Assembly (NCBI RefSeq): GCF_037126465.1
Contig: NW_026999295.1
Span: 3,658,001 to 3,722,000 of the forward strand
Direction: 5' to 3'
Length of the DNA: 64,000 bases
DNA from: Ornithodoros turicata
Taxonomy: Eukaryota; Arthropoda; Arachnida; Ixodida; Argasidae
The position numbers were made by a program, and so were the translations under genes. This document shows, in pieces, positions 11,440 to 22,672 of the stretch (its first letter is position 1; every line of letters begins with the position of its first letter). The notes under the pieces are model-generated. The model saw nothing but the letters and a program-made list of their open reading frames with translations, did no database searches and was not told the DNA's origin.

Positions 11440-11825
11440 GTCCTATCACACTTAACATAGCATACTTTCCTGCTGAAGACATGCAAGCAATAGACATACA
11501 CATTTGTACAACTGAAAAATATTTTATTAATGCCAATTAAAGCCAATGGTGCTGGGGATTGTCAATTATGTTGCCAATTATGTTGCCAATCTGTGTGAAG
11601 GAGAAAACTCCAGTGCAAAAACCTTCACACCTGAAACAGAAGAAACATACAAGACAACAAAGATGCTACAGAATGGCAATTAAAACATGAGAACGGAACA
11701 TACTCACACATTTTCTTCCTTGATTTGGCAGCTTCCATAAGGGTATGAATTGACGGCATTGAATTGATAACGTCTATCAGCTCGGTATTCTCCAAGGTAT
11801 ACATGCACTGACGTTTGCTACATAT
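11440..11825. other. Polinton left subterminal region and probable polymerase C-terminal remnant
   Basis: No independent gene is evident. On the minus strand another frame at about 11815-11700 looks like a continuation of the DNA polymerase C-terminus after a frameshift. Confidence 0.4.
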
Positions 11826-14800
11826 TCATCTTTGCACATGAGATACCTTTTCACTATTGAACAACACATTTTTGTACACATCATGAAGCAAATGCTTGCG
11901 AAGTATATCCTTCTTCACTCCTTTTGCTCTAGCTGTTTGATCATCACCAACCAACTTTATCAAATACATTTTGGCCTTTAGAGCAACTACCTCCTCAATT
12001 ATACGACCACCAGTCTCACACTTGAATCTAGACAACTTACTCTTATTTTTGTCACTGTACAATGCATGATCTCCAGGATATGATGACAGGCCCAGATGTT
12101 CATCTGCAATTTTCTTCAGTTCACCTTCATAATCGTCAATCATCAACTCTAGGATAAAACTATCAGTGTCCGTGTACATGGGAATGACTGTACAGGAGAG
12201 CTTGCTCTGTAGAGTACAAAAGAGGAACTCATACATGACATACTTCGAGTGCTCAAGCACGCAGAATCCAATCTGCAATGGGAAGTTACATTTGATATTT
12301 CTTTTTTTTTTTTCAATTCATACAGCACACAATTCTCAGAGAGAATTTCGAAATGAACACAGTCGTTTGAACTGCTATACCGCTCAGCTTCCTCTACACT
12401 AAAGGCTACCTTAATTTTCCTCAAACGAGAAGGATTAAGAAGACTTCTTCCAAAGATACTATTTATAGAGAGCTTCATCAAGCTCTTCTGAAACTCTGTT
12501 TGTGCTGCTCTGCGACGCTCAATGTTCATCATGATATATGGTTCAAATATCTTGCTCTGCTTCAATTGTAGTATTTTATGGATCTTGCTCACTTTCATAC
12601 CCAATCTATAGTACAACCCCAGCAAGCGATAGTGCATAACATACCCTGTTTTCTCCATACATGTGAGAAGCAACTTCTCTTGAGTGGATGTCCTGTAATT
12701 AGGCTGCTCAATTAGTTGATGTTGGTACGTTGACAGCCAACTTGAGTCCACCTTCTGCTTGAGCGGCGCCAGCGGGAAATGCCGTGTCTTTCATGCAACT
12801 CTGGAGAGTATACTAGATCGCATACGTATATATAACCGATAGCTGCATCCTCTGGGTGATTAACAAAATCGATACTTGATAACTTTTCTTCAGGCACCCA
12901 TTCGAACCCTCCAACTGGAAGGCACTTTGTGAGACAACCACCATACAAAGAATTGGCATCATAGTAGGCCAAATAGCTCGATGGTCTTCATCGTTTTTCA
13001 TAGCGTTTCGATTGTTGGCAAATACCTCCACGAATGGAGCCCTCAATCGTACGGTACATTTCTTCATCAGTGAAGAGCTCTATTTCCGCCGAAATGTGCT
13101 TCAGAGCAGCTTGCCAGCTGAAACCTGGGAAACTCACAAAGCAAAGCACTTCCAACCCATACGTCTTCAAGGATAGAAACCTAAAATGCTGCATTACATC
13201 CAACAACAACAATGTGTCACATAACAAATAAAGCTTGTTGTAATCGGCGAGGGTCCTGCAAGAAAAGTGATTAAATATATCCTGTGCATAGGCATAGTCA
13301 TCGTCGCTCACAGGTGTCCTAGTTAGATCATTAAAAGAAGCTTCCTTGGGTGGAAGACTTTCTTCTTTGTACACATCAAAGCTCTTAATGTAGGAGTATA
13401 GAGAGACACCTTTCCGGGTCAGACGAAGAAAATCTTCGCCATATACCTGCTTCAGACTCTTGAATGCCTGAACACTCTCAGAAACCATTAAACTGTCAAC
13501 AAGACAGGACAGTGATTGATTCAAATATTGAGTAGTGTCACGGAAAATGAAATTACCATACTCAAAGTTCCGTATTTTTTCACTACTTGTTGCAATAAGT
13601 TTGGGTGGTGTTTTCCATTTCATGGCGTGGAAACCATGAAGCAGAGAACTGATGTCATACGCCAAATTGTGAACCAACACCGGTATCTTACCCTTATTTG
13701 CATAACCGACATTGCATTGATTGCACAAAGAGGCCAAAAAGTTTGGGCCATCATACCTACTGTGGTCATGATGACAAGTTTTAGGGTGAGCTTGATCAAA
13801 GAGAACACCGCAGTACTCGCACTGAATGGCTGCATAGTGTTTACTCTCTTGCTCAGGTGACAAAATTATAGGTGCTGGTTCGCTGTTATACATTGCTGCG
13901 ATGTCGTGTAGAAGCATGAGATATTCTACACACTTGGAACCAGCATCAGGTCCCAAATATACATCTTTTGCAAAGATCTGCGAGTCGTAAGTTCGTACTC
14001 GAACTGCAGAAAATGAACTCATTACGTGGCGTTGTACAGCATTTTTGACTGCTGTATTAGGGTCCAGAATGGACTCAGTGTCAAGTCATATCACATAACG
14101 ATAGGGGAACATATTGAAATATTGATTAAATTTTATTATATTTTTGCCCAGTAGTAGGAACTGTAAGATGACTTCCTTCAAGGTCCTACACACACGACGA
14201 TGCCTGATTAGCGAATCATTTGTATAAAATCCACGAGTGCATTTCTCGAAGAACACCCGACCGTTACGACTCATCAGAGCGTTGAAATTTCTGATACAAA
14301 AAAAGCGATCATTCACTTCCAACAACTTAATACTATCATTGCATTCCTTTTTCGGTATGCGAGAGGCATGTAATGTCCCATCCTCATATTTGTAAATGAA
14401 CACACCAATTTGATTACGATCTTCCCAGAGATCTATATCAGAATATGAGACTGGACCCTCAGGCCACCACTTCACACGAGCAATAGAATTTGACTCACAA
14501 TTTTTCAAGTATTTGGTATATGATTGCCAATTATTTATACGCCTCTTCTGAGAGTACAACAAAGCCAATGTATTACATTTGAAGCACTCGTGAGGGGCGT
14601 TGGGAGGAGAGTCCACATTGGTAATTGTCTTGCACTTTTTTTTTCAACTCATCGGGTATAGTCGTTTTACACCCAATGCGCTTCTTCTTTAATTTAGTGA
14701 TAGTTACCTCAAGTTCCAAAACATCCCTGGAAACAAACCCACTACCAACTCGTTGATAGCTTTCCACGTTTTGCGAGAGTTCAGAAAAGCTCTCATTTAG

Positions 14801-15385
14801 TGCAACCATTATATCAGAAAGAATATGTATCTCTTGTGATGTTGTTGGTATGTATGCAATGTTAGTTGTGATATTGACATCTACTTCTTTCACCATATGC
14901 AAAATTAGTCGCATATAAAATCGGAAAGGTATACACTGATCCTGCAACATTCGCACTATATCATGCTGATACAAAAGAACATAATCGATTGGATCTTCCA
15001 CACTGTCATCATGTGGAGAAGCAAACAGCACAAAACATCTATTATGACCACCAAATGCACTCTCAGTTAGAAAAAATGGTAGGTATGGAACTTCAACGCC
15101 GGGGTGGGCACCTCTAATATGTTCTGAGAGCTCTTGTACCTGATCGACATTTGGCTCTGGTGGTAATGCGTTGTTTAATTCGGCAAAATTGTCATTTTGA
15201 ATGGCATCTATTGGAGTATCCGAATCAAACAGACCATCATCCAGTAACATATTAAAATCCACTTCCCACTCCGGATGATTAGCTTTCACAACACCAACAT
15301 CAATTTGCAAAGCTTGCTCCCTCTCCTCAATACGTTGTATTAATTGTTCAATATCATCATACCCGCAAATTCCACAGCGAGGCAT
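11826..15385 (-). pseudogene. polB: Polinton protein-primed DNA polymerase B
   Basis: Family B, protein-primed DNA polymerase that replicates Polinton genomes. From the N-terminus at 15385: a Cys-rich start (MPRCGICGYDD), a Cys/His finger region (about 14290-14180), and the 3'-5' exonuclease with Asp-x-Glu near 14079, HNLAYDISSLL as exo II, and YNKLYLLCDTLLLLD as exo III. The polymerase domain has motif A DANSLYG (about 12960), motif B KLSINSIFG (about 12470) and motif C YTDTDS (about 12170). Length of about 1,190 codons is normal for the family. Breaks: TGA at 14086-14088 and 12988-12990, and frameshifts near 14640 (A-run), 12780, 12305 (A-run) and 11820. All catalytic motifs are still present between the breaks. 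Function as part of an episomal or integrating virus is family knowledge, not shown here. Confidence 0.93.
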
Positions 15386-15436
15386 TAAATAAAAAAAGAA
15401 AATGGAATGGTCTCAGTTATAATATGTGAAGATAAA

Positions 15437-15619
15437 TCAAGAAAAATACTCACTCTCAGCAGGTCTAGTATGAACTTGGGCAGGAGGCAGCACACCAAAC
15501 AAGATTTGGCCTGGAACTTGAGCAGGAGGGCAGCACACCAAACAAATTTTGGCAGGCAAAATGAAAACAAGCACTGCAACCAGGGCAACAGAACTTATTG
15601 GAGAAACACTGCACGCCAT
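15437..15619 (-). CDS. Small hydrophobic ORF in the Polinton, doubtful
   Basis: 60 codons starting MACSVSPISS, with a hydrophobic segment (residues 9-25) and a PPAQV repeat in its C-terminal half. The DNA shows two direct units of about 44 bp (15474-15515 and 15518-15560) that create this repeat. It lies just upstream of polB on the same strand and could be a small membrane protein or a leader. No family is recognised. A GTGAGT splice-donor-like site near its end leaves open that it is an untranslated exon of polB. Confidence 0.25.
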   Translation of the reverse strand: MACSVSPISSVALVAVLVFILPAKICLVCCPPAQVPGQILFGVLPPAQVHTRPAESEYFS

Positions 15620-16081
15620 GCTCGAATTTATAGGGTGAAAATGTTGATGGGGGGCGGGCTAGAGAAATCCGCATATAGCAAACGTCTTTGTAGTAAACAA
15701 CCAATTGCAAACTAAGGAAAACGCAACCAATAGGGAAAGTATGCACATCCTTTCCATCGGATTCCTTTTCAACATCCCCGTCACAGTCGACGATGGAAGC
15801 GCAGAAGTGCTACGCGGTCTCCAGGACGATTGTATGTATAGAAAGTTTTCCCATTTTTCCCTCTCTAAAAATGTGATTCTTTGTTCAGATTCTGATTGTC
15901 TTCTGACGGGGGATCTTCCTCTTGTGAAGACATTGAAGCCACCACCCAGAACTTTCTTTATACAATATAATGAGCATCTGCGACGCTGTCGTTGTGGTGG
16001 ATTATGGTCATCGAATCCATCTCATTGGCTAGACAATAACATCCGACCTTATCTCGGTTGCCATCCAAGCTCGGATCAACC

Positions 16082-16468
16082 ATGAAGCCCAGTGAACGAT
16101 TTGCTTTGACGGTACAATGGCTGATGTACAAGGATTTGATGAAATTAAACTCCTATCTGAACTGCAACGGGCCAGAGGCTGACTTTCGTCTCAATGTGCA
16201 AATTCTCCCGTTTCCGATGCGGACGAAACGAGGAAAGATTAGTCGGAGGCTCCAACGCTTCGTCGTCATCAAGTGTGACTTGTTGCGACGGTATCGTCAG
16301 GGTGACAATATCTCTCCAGCCATACTTAATGCGGGACTCAAGCGACCAATAATTCGAAACTCTTGCATCAAACACTCGGAATACATCGTGCGTCGCAAGA
16401 AAGATGGTTGTCACAAGGTGTCGAGTCTGAAGGATTATCATAAAGAGGTCTGTACGTTGAAGAAATAA
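16082..16468 (+). CDS. Hypothetical basic protein, opposite strand inside the Polinton
   Basis: 128 residues beginning MKPSERFALTVQW, rich in Lys/Arg. Some aromatic and Cys positions are present but no motif I recognise. It is the only sizeable plus-strand ORF in the Polinton and lies between polB and the protease. A further open stretch upstream (15738-16085, containing RRCRCGGLW) may be the same gene before a frameshift. The minus-strand ORF over the same DNA (16145-16507) looks less protein-like. It may be an accessory gene specific to this lineage, or non-coding. Confidence 0.35.
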   Translation: MKPSERFALTVQWLMYKDLMKLNSYLNCNGPEADFRLNVQILPFPMRTKRGKISRRLQRFVVIKCDLLRRYRQGDNISPAILNAGLKRPIIRNSCIKHSEYIVRRKKDGCHKVSSLKDYHKEVCTLKK

Positions 16469-16516
16469 AATGAGACATTTTTCTTTAAATGGGGTATTCC
16501 CTCTCAATCATTTTTA

Positions 16517-16891
16517 TTATCTTGAGGTCATTGTGTACAAGGTTATTGTCAAATAAGGACACAATGCTCTTGAGTTGGTAATCCTTACAAAGGCGGGAAG
16601 CAAAGAAACAAAAAGTCCACAGTGTGAGCTGTAAATGCTTTGAATGCATTTCTCGCAATACTGATCAACAGGTAGATCTAGCAGCTCTTCTTCAATCGGT
16701 GGTAGACCAAAGCTGTCCACATAGATGTATTTGTCATTCCTGTCTCTCATGTACAATAGCCATTGTTCTCCGGGGCCATTGTGTGGGTGTGTATTGATAA
16801 CTATAAACCCTTCTATCGTTAAACTTGGTACCATATCAATTGCGAAGGTCCCGCGATACATATTCAAAGTTTCATGGTTCAGAGAAAACAA
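16517..16891 (-). pseudogene. Polinton adenain-like cysteine protease
   Basis: Related to adenovirus protease and Ulp1 (C48/C5 fold), used in Polintons for virion maturation. The order typical of the family is visible: a region corresponding to the start of the core (MYRGTF.ID), the His-motif region NTHPHNGPGEQW, YIYVDSFGLPP with the acidic residue, and SSHCGLF with the nucleophile Cys. In the family the first motif reads G-x-HW. Here Gln occupies the His position (about 16760), so the catalytic His seems lost. A frameshift near 16590 shifts the C-terminus, which continues in another frame to about 16490. It lies just downstream of the major capsid gene. Confidence 0.8.
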
Positions 16892-16917
16892 TAATTACAG
16901 ATCAAACAGATTCATAC

Positions 16918-18221
16918 TTAGTCCACTCGAACAACAAGATCACCATCGACTGATAAAATCTTGGGTGCTTCACTAATAAGTATAACCGACACTGCGTAAG
17001 GTAATGGCTTAGCAAACTTCATTTCAATCCTGCAATTACCCTTGCACAATGGATTAAAGTAGGAACCAAAACTTTCGTCAGCACTCAAGTTCCAATGCAT
17101 GATAAAGGATTTTTTTTATATTTTTCATAACTTAACTCGACATGTTTTTCATTCAGTTGATACAAGAATTCATAGGAGCTTGCTCTAGCCAGATCATTTT
17201 CCCAGTCATAGGATAGTTGTTTCCTGTATCCATCAACTGATAATGTTACAGAAATAACGTTAAAATGCTCCAAAGAAAAGGGGCTCAACTTGTAGTCACC
17301 CTGATAAGCCTCGGTGCGAACTAGACATACAGTAAGTTGATCAGGAATTCTATCAGGGAATACGTTTTCAAAGATTGCATCATGAAGGCCCGGCGAAAGC
17401 GAGCGGACTTTGCTTTCTAGTCCACGCATGATGTAACATGCTGGGGATGATCTAGGGCTTTCTGGTGTGCAATAAAACTTGAGTTGCTAACTTTGTCTTT
17501 GCGTGCTACAAGTGCCACACTGTGGATTTTCAATTGATGCTTATGAGTTTCATTGGTGCCAGTTAGCAATCTAAAGCTATCCGTATTATGTAGAGCAGTC
17601 ACTCGAACCCCCACACCAGGTAACAAAAGCCTCCCTTGGTTTGTGAGGTCGGTGTTAACTGTCATGACAATTTCAAATAGTCTCCCCCCACTTGTCCTAG
17701 CAATGCGCAACTTTGCATCCCGAGCGACTGGATCATTTGCTGCATGCTCTCCTGTGTCATATGTATACATTGCACAATCATCTAAAGTCTTCTGTAGATG
17801 AGTATTCGTATGAAGTACGGTATCAATCATACATCGATAGGAGTTCAAACAGTTACTGCTCACAAGACGTTGATTCAAGTGAATGGTTACATATTTAAAT
17901 AAAGCGGCACCCAAGTTGTTGACTGGGAATACAGTAGTCTCAGTGATACCGTCTGCTCTTCGGGTAATTGGTTCACTCCCATCCGACCTCAATATCTGCA
18001 TAGTTATTAAAATACAGTGATGATAAATCGAGATACAAGTCTGAGAGATTTGTTATGTTCGATTTGATCGTCGATTCTCCTCCGCTGATTGTAGAAACAG
18101 GAAAATAAACTTGCGCCTCGTATGATTCTGTCGAAACTTGGGTAGGAGGTATGTTGAATAACTCACACTCCCCCTTCAAAGCCAGCTGGGACTGTGCGTG
18201 TACAACGTTGACCTGCGACAT
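16918..18221 (-). pseudogene. Polinton major capsid protein (double jelly-roll type)
   Basis: The protein resembles the F54H12.2-like family, identified by others as the Polinton major capsid protein. Matches by pattern: N-terminal ECELFNIPPTQVS, a central segment with LNQRLVSSNCLNSYRCMIDT, the conserved stretch around HQLKIHSVALVARKDKVS (about 17500), FIAHQKALDH, and C-terminal RIEMKFAKPLPYAVSVILI. Total length of about 434 codons suits the family. It is broken by three frameshifts: near 17985, near 17425 and at an A8 run near 17110. It forms the icosahedral shell with the minor capsid protein encoded at 19470-20743 in intact relatives. Confidence 0.88.
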
Positions 18222-18289
18222 CTTTGCAAATGAAAGGGCACAATGCTTTGCTCATAGCTTTAATTCTTAGCATCTTACCTGAGCTAAAA

Positions 18290-19085
18290 TACTCTTTTTT
18301 CTTCTAACCCCCTTACCTTTTGACATTGCCCTCACAACCCATCCCTACCTGGGTTCACCAGTTTTTCGGAATGCGATGCCCGATCGCCATTCGAAGCATT
18401 GTCCACCACACTTTCTACAAGTGAAAGGTGACCCATTGTTCGACTTCTAACCAGCTTGGATGCTGATACACGCTTTTAACCCCCTCTGACCACATTTTTT
18501 TAGAATGCGATCCCGTTCACGATTGGAATCATTGTCCTCCAATCCCCCTTTACCTTTTGATATCGCCCAGACAACCCAACCCTACCTGGGCCACCTGTTT
18601 TTCGGAATGTGACGCCCGATCGCGATTGGAAGCATTGTCCACATCATGAAAGGCGAGCATAGTCCGTTTTGCTAACCTCTAGCCGATCCACTCCTCTAAA
18701 CCCCACTGACCAGCTGTTTCCAGAATGCGATCCCGTTCACGATTCGAAGCATTGTCCACATCGTGAAAGGCGACCATGGTCCATTTTGCTGACCTCCAGC
18801 CGATCCACTCCTCGAACCCCCGCTGACCACATTTTTTTTGGAATGCGATCCCATTCACGATTGGAATCATTGTCCGCCAATCCCCCTTTACCTTTTGACA
18901 TCGCCCTCACAACCCAACCCTACCTGGGCCACCTGTTTTTCGCAATGCGATGGCCGATTCGAAGAATTGTTCGCCACACTTTCTACATGTGAAAGGGGTG
19001 ACCCATTGTCCCGACTTCTAACCCCTCTTGGGCGCCAATCCACACCCATTTTCGGAGTGCGACCCTTTTCCATACAAAAACCTTT
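18290..19085. repeat. Degenerate internal tandem repeats of the Polinton
   Basis: The words GAATGCGATCCC, CACGATTGGAA and CATTGTCC recur six or more times, and the longer block starting CCCCTTTACCTTTTGA and passing CCCTACCTGGG recurs at about 18310, 18543 and 18884. Units are mixed (about 110 bp short units within about 330 bp longer ones). No convincing protein runs through the region on either strand. It separates the major capsid gene from the basic-protein gene, where a spacer or variable virion gene could lie in relatives. Confidence 0.8.
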
Positions 19086-19153
19086 TTCTTTATAAAGAAG
19101 CAACATCAATGTGTGAAAAAAAAGTGTCTTCTTTATTTCATGGTTACAGAGGA

Positions 19154-19480
19154 TTAATCGAAAATTTCTCTGCTCTTCCTCTTTTTCCGTCGATGTCCGC
19201 TGCCTGCAATGTCCTTCAAAATCTGTGTGCCTAATCCATTTGAGCTTGCTCTCAGTGCTTGCTTGATGTTTTGCCCTTCAGATAACTTTTTCGCCAAATT
19301 TTTTGCTGCGCTCATCACAGTACGGGTTATGCAAGTCTTTGCACGATGCAATAGTGGCAATGCTAGCTTACGCGAAGAACTAAAGAAGCCATTCCCAGTT
19401 TGAAATAGTGGCCCTTTGTATGGTACAATATCACCAAGTCCTGATCCATAATGGATCTCTGGCACTTCTTTAAGATACAT
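19154..19480 (-). CDS. Polinton small basic protein, intact ORF
   Basis: 108 residues with a Gly-rich N-terminal part (YGSGLGDIV), a central helix-forming region and a strongly basic C-terminus (HRRKKRKSR). This layout is common for a conserved small Polinton protein encoded next to the minor capsid gene, and it resembles adenovirus core/minor proteins in composition only. DNA binding or a virion-core role is inferred. The start overlaps the end of the minor capsid gene by 11 bp. It is one of few undamaged genes in the element. Confidence 0.6.
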   Translation of the reverse strand: MYLKEVPEIHYGSGLGDIVPYKGPLFQTGNGFFSSSRKLALPLLHRAKTCITRTVMSAAKNLAKKLSEGQNIKQALRASSNGLGTQILKDIAGSGHRRKKRKSREIFD

Positions 19481-20743
19481 TTTTGAAGTGTAGAACTAGA
19501 GGTGTACGACATGGTCCTGTAAAATGAAGTGGACGACCTGTCTCATCATACAGCTTAATCAAAATTCACGTGATTTCGTTCTGTAACAGCTTCAAATATT
19601 GCACGTTATGGAAGCTGTAATGAATCTGGGGATCATGTTTATGTAAATATGGGACGAGTTTCAAAATGGGAAACTTTTTTGCACCTATATGAGATGATTT
19701 GATAATGTCACAATAAATCATGAAATTATGAAGCAATGGTTTAAGATTGAGTGGTGTGGTTCCGGTGGTGCTGTTTGCAATAGACTGAATTGGTGCGAAA
19801 CCCAACATATTACTCAAATATTCAGAAAGATCTATAGTTACTCTATCAACAACTGGAGTGAAAGTAAACAGCTGTGTATCTTCATTGTACATTAGTATAG
19901 CATTGCTACCTGTCACATCTCTGATAGCTTGTAGAAGCAAACGTGGTGTCTCGTAATAATTTGGTGGAATTTGGACTTCTTCCCTTGCAAGTATTACTTT
20001 TTCTAGAACAACACCAAAACTGAATGTAAATGGATCTCCAATGTATTGTGTTGTATTTTCTAACAGCTTACTGGAGTTTAATTTGAGGAGTCTCTTGAGT
20101 TGTTCAGGGATAACAAACAGACGTGGGACCAATAACGTATAGGTATTGTTTTGGAATAGTGTCTTTGCATCGATTTCATATCTTTTAAAGAAACGATAGA
20201 GTGTGACAGTGATAGAGCGACCTGGTGTGAATATGATTGGAGCATATTGTGTAATGATAGTCACCTCTTCCTCTAAAAGCATCCTTGAGATAGCTTCCTC
20301 TCCCATGTACATGTTCTGACGTGGAACTTTAGCACCTGCAACTTTCAAACCCTGTATAGTAGACACACCCATGGCTTGTTGCAGTTCTTCATCCAAAAAC
20401 TTAATAGAATGAATTATTTGAGGTAGTTGGAACGTGTACCTTATATCAACATAACCAAATGCGATGTTGAATTCTTTTAAAAAATCTTGCAGCGCGTGTT
20501 CCAAAGTCGATATCACAACTTCCTTATGCAGCTCTATAATGCTTCTGGAAGTAATATGTATAGTAGCATCGTTAGTCCGTGGAACGTTGTAGAATACATT
20601 AGAGATGGAAAGTTCATGCAGGCGTCATTCACTTGTAGTGGTGCACTCAGAGAAATTGTAAAGTCATTGAGACTGTTGTTCGGGTGCATATCCATGCAAT
20701 CATTGGATAGGAGATACATGTAGAAATCAGAACTTCGCGACAT
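19470..20743 (-). pseudogene. Polinton minor capsid (penton-like) protein
   Basis: Starts MSRSSDFYMYLLSND, followed by NNSLNDFTISL, the N-terminal pattern of the single jelly-roll minor capsid protein of Polintons. The long middle part (20516-19569) is open, and the C-terminal DETGRPLHF plus VLHF pattern follows before the stop at 19470-19472. Breaks: a one-base frameshift near 20560 and a TGA at 19566-19568, after which the same frame continues. About 425 codons in total. It follows the integrase with a short overlap and precedes the basic protein. In intact relatives it forms the capsid vertices. Confidence 0.85.
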
Positions 20744-21767
20744 CTTGGGCTGGATCCCTGGAATAAAATGAGTCATCATAACCTAGCCATTTCACTTTAT
20801 AATGTGTGACACAGTTTATTTTCTTTCGACTTACTATGCGTTTAATTGGGTATGGGTCGTCTTGCGATTTCACTACGCGTTGCAATTCATTGGCATAGTA
20901 AGTTGCATCGTCTTCGACCCCGTCTGGACCAGCTATGCAAAACACTGGTGGATCCGAGTTCTTGTATCGCGTGATCGTGTAGACAACCAAGGACCAGTGC
21001 CCAATGTACCCCTTGTCAAAAATTGATCTATTGGTGAGTACACGCACCTGATCACCAATATTCAATGGAATCTTTTTTGGTTTGTTGTAATTTTTACTGT
21101 GAAGTCTATTGAATAGTTCAATCTCATTATTTTAATCGACGTCGTTCGGGGCCATCTTGATAGTCGAGTGATATGACGAATTGTAGTCGGTAATGATCTT
21201 TGGAAGACCAGCAATGTACTTGTGATGACCTTTAGTGGCGAAATAACGATAAAGTCTAGCTTTAATAGTTCTGATTGCGCACTCGATTAAAGAACATTTG
21301 TATATAGATCTAGAGCTATAGATATGTATTGAGTGACGTTTACACCATGCTTTCACATGTTTGTTTTAGAACTCTCTCCCTCTATCTACCTGCAAATGAT
21401 GTGAATGGTTTTTTTTTTATGGCTGTACAACTTGATAAATCCTTTCTTCACATCTTCACCACGCTTGGTCTTAATGGGTGTAGCCATGGGTCGTCTTGAT
21501 AAGCAGTCTATCACAATGAGTATGAAGGAAAATCCTTTATTTTGTTTCTTGTACTGCAGGAATGAAATCAGGTCTGCCTGATGAAGATCGTCGATGTGCT
21601 GTGAGATGGTCTTTCTTCTCTTAAATCTACGGCTTCCTTCTTTGTAAAGTGTGTAGACGTCATCTCGCTGTAGTTCTCCGATTGCCTGTCTCTTAGAGAT
21701 GTTTTGACCTCTGCTGTATTGGGCAACCCCCCCCCCCCCAAACCAGCGTTTGGATCCTATAATTCAT
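20727..21767 (-). pseudogene. Polinton retroviral-type (DDE) integrase with chromodomain-like tail
   Basis: Integrates the element; family rve/F54H12.3-like. The ATG at 21767 overlaps the preceding stop as ATGA. Catalytic residues are visible: Asp in HQADLI (about 21575), Asp in VDRGREF (about 21380) and Glu in LIECAIRTIK (about 21295). The C-terminal part (21065-20727) contains INIGDQVRV and a chromodomain-like HYKVKWLGY. Breaks: a frameshift at a 13-G run (21728-21740 on the plus strand as C), a frameshift at an A10 run (21409-21418), TAA at 21366-21368 and TAA at 21132-21134. All three catalytic residues survive. Confidence 0.88.
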
Positions 21768-22303
21768 TCTTCTTCTGTGATATATTCATCTGATGATGAT
21801 GATGAAAGCAACTTTGTTCTTTGGGGCGATTTGTACGTTTCCCAGAGTATACGTTTCCTTGCTTTCCTCTTCTGACATATTCGGTGTGGCTGCAAGAACT
21901 CTGCCACTTTTCGGTGCCAAGCAGGCTTCCCTTTCTTGTGTCCGGACAGATGCAACACCAATTCTTTTATATTAGAACCAGCGATTGTTTGGTTGTTATG
22001 AATGATTTCTCCCTTATCATTCCAAGTCAAGCTCCTAGGTAGCACTGAGACTACGCGTCTTAGTTATTTAATGTTGATATTAGTAGGAAGCGAGTTGTAA
22101 TCAAATGAGCGTCCCATTGGAAGTGACTCATCGTTTTTTTCTTCCTGTACTGAGGGTGCTGGCTCTGTTTCATTAGATGGCTTCTGATGATTTTTTACAA
22201 TGTAGTACATAGCAGTTAACATTTGTTTTACTTTAATATCATCGCTTTCATTAGATTCCAGAATTGATTCGATAGGAGTCAATACCCCAACCTTTGTAGC
22301 CAT
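21764..22303 (-). pseudogene. Conserved Polinton protein of unknown function
   Basis: A recurrent Polinton protein with an N-terminal helical part (about 22300-22180) and a C-terminal module starting LTWNDKGEIIHNNQ and continuing GSNIKELV. I recognise the pattern from other Polintons but know no established function. The tail is Ser/Asp-rich (SSSSSDEYITEEE). A single in-frame TAA at 22064-22066 splits it; the frame is open on both sides. Its stop overlaps the integrase start as ATGA. Confidence 0.6.
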
Positions 22304-22306
22304 TTT

Positions 22307-22672
22307 TTAGACACCTACCGTCTTTGCTAGAGCACGACCTGCGACACCACCGAGCACACTGGTTAATCCCGTGAGTAATAAGGGGATCAGTGGCACTAAT
22401 CCACCCCTTTGACGACAGAGGAAGGATCTTAGTCTGTTTGGTGATTTGTGCAGCGTTTTATATGCAATGTATCGAACGGTGTGTTTATACATTTCCAGCT
22501 CTTTGAACAATCTGGGCGGTAGCTTAATATTACCATTCAATATATTCTTACAGACTTCAGAAAGAGCTTCTATGCTATGAGGTGGCGCCTCCTTTAAAAT
22601 CTCATCGCGCTCTTTAGGAGTACACATTGCAAGGACTTTTAGAAAAGTTAAATGATGACGCAGACTTTTCAT
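22307..22672 (-). CDS. Conserved small Polinton protein with hydrophobic C-terminus
   Basis: 121 residues, undamaged. The pattern LSEVCKNILNGNIKLPPRL, then a basic linker, then QRGGLVPLIPLLLTGLTSVLGGV is typical of a widespread Polinton/adintovirus protein. The C-terminal amphipathic or hydrophobic segment suggests membrane interaction during entry or assembly (inference). Its ATG overlaps the ATPase stop as ATGA, indicating tight coupling of the two genes. Confidence 0.65.
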   Translation of the reverse strand: MKSLRHHLTFLKVLAMCTPKERDEILKEAPPHSIEALSEVCKNILNGNIKLPPRLFKELEMYKHTVRYIAYKTLHKSPNRLRSFLCRQRGGLVPLIPLLLTGLTSVLGGVAGRALAKTVGV

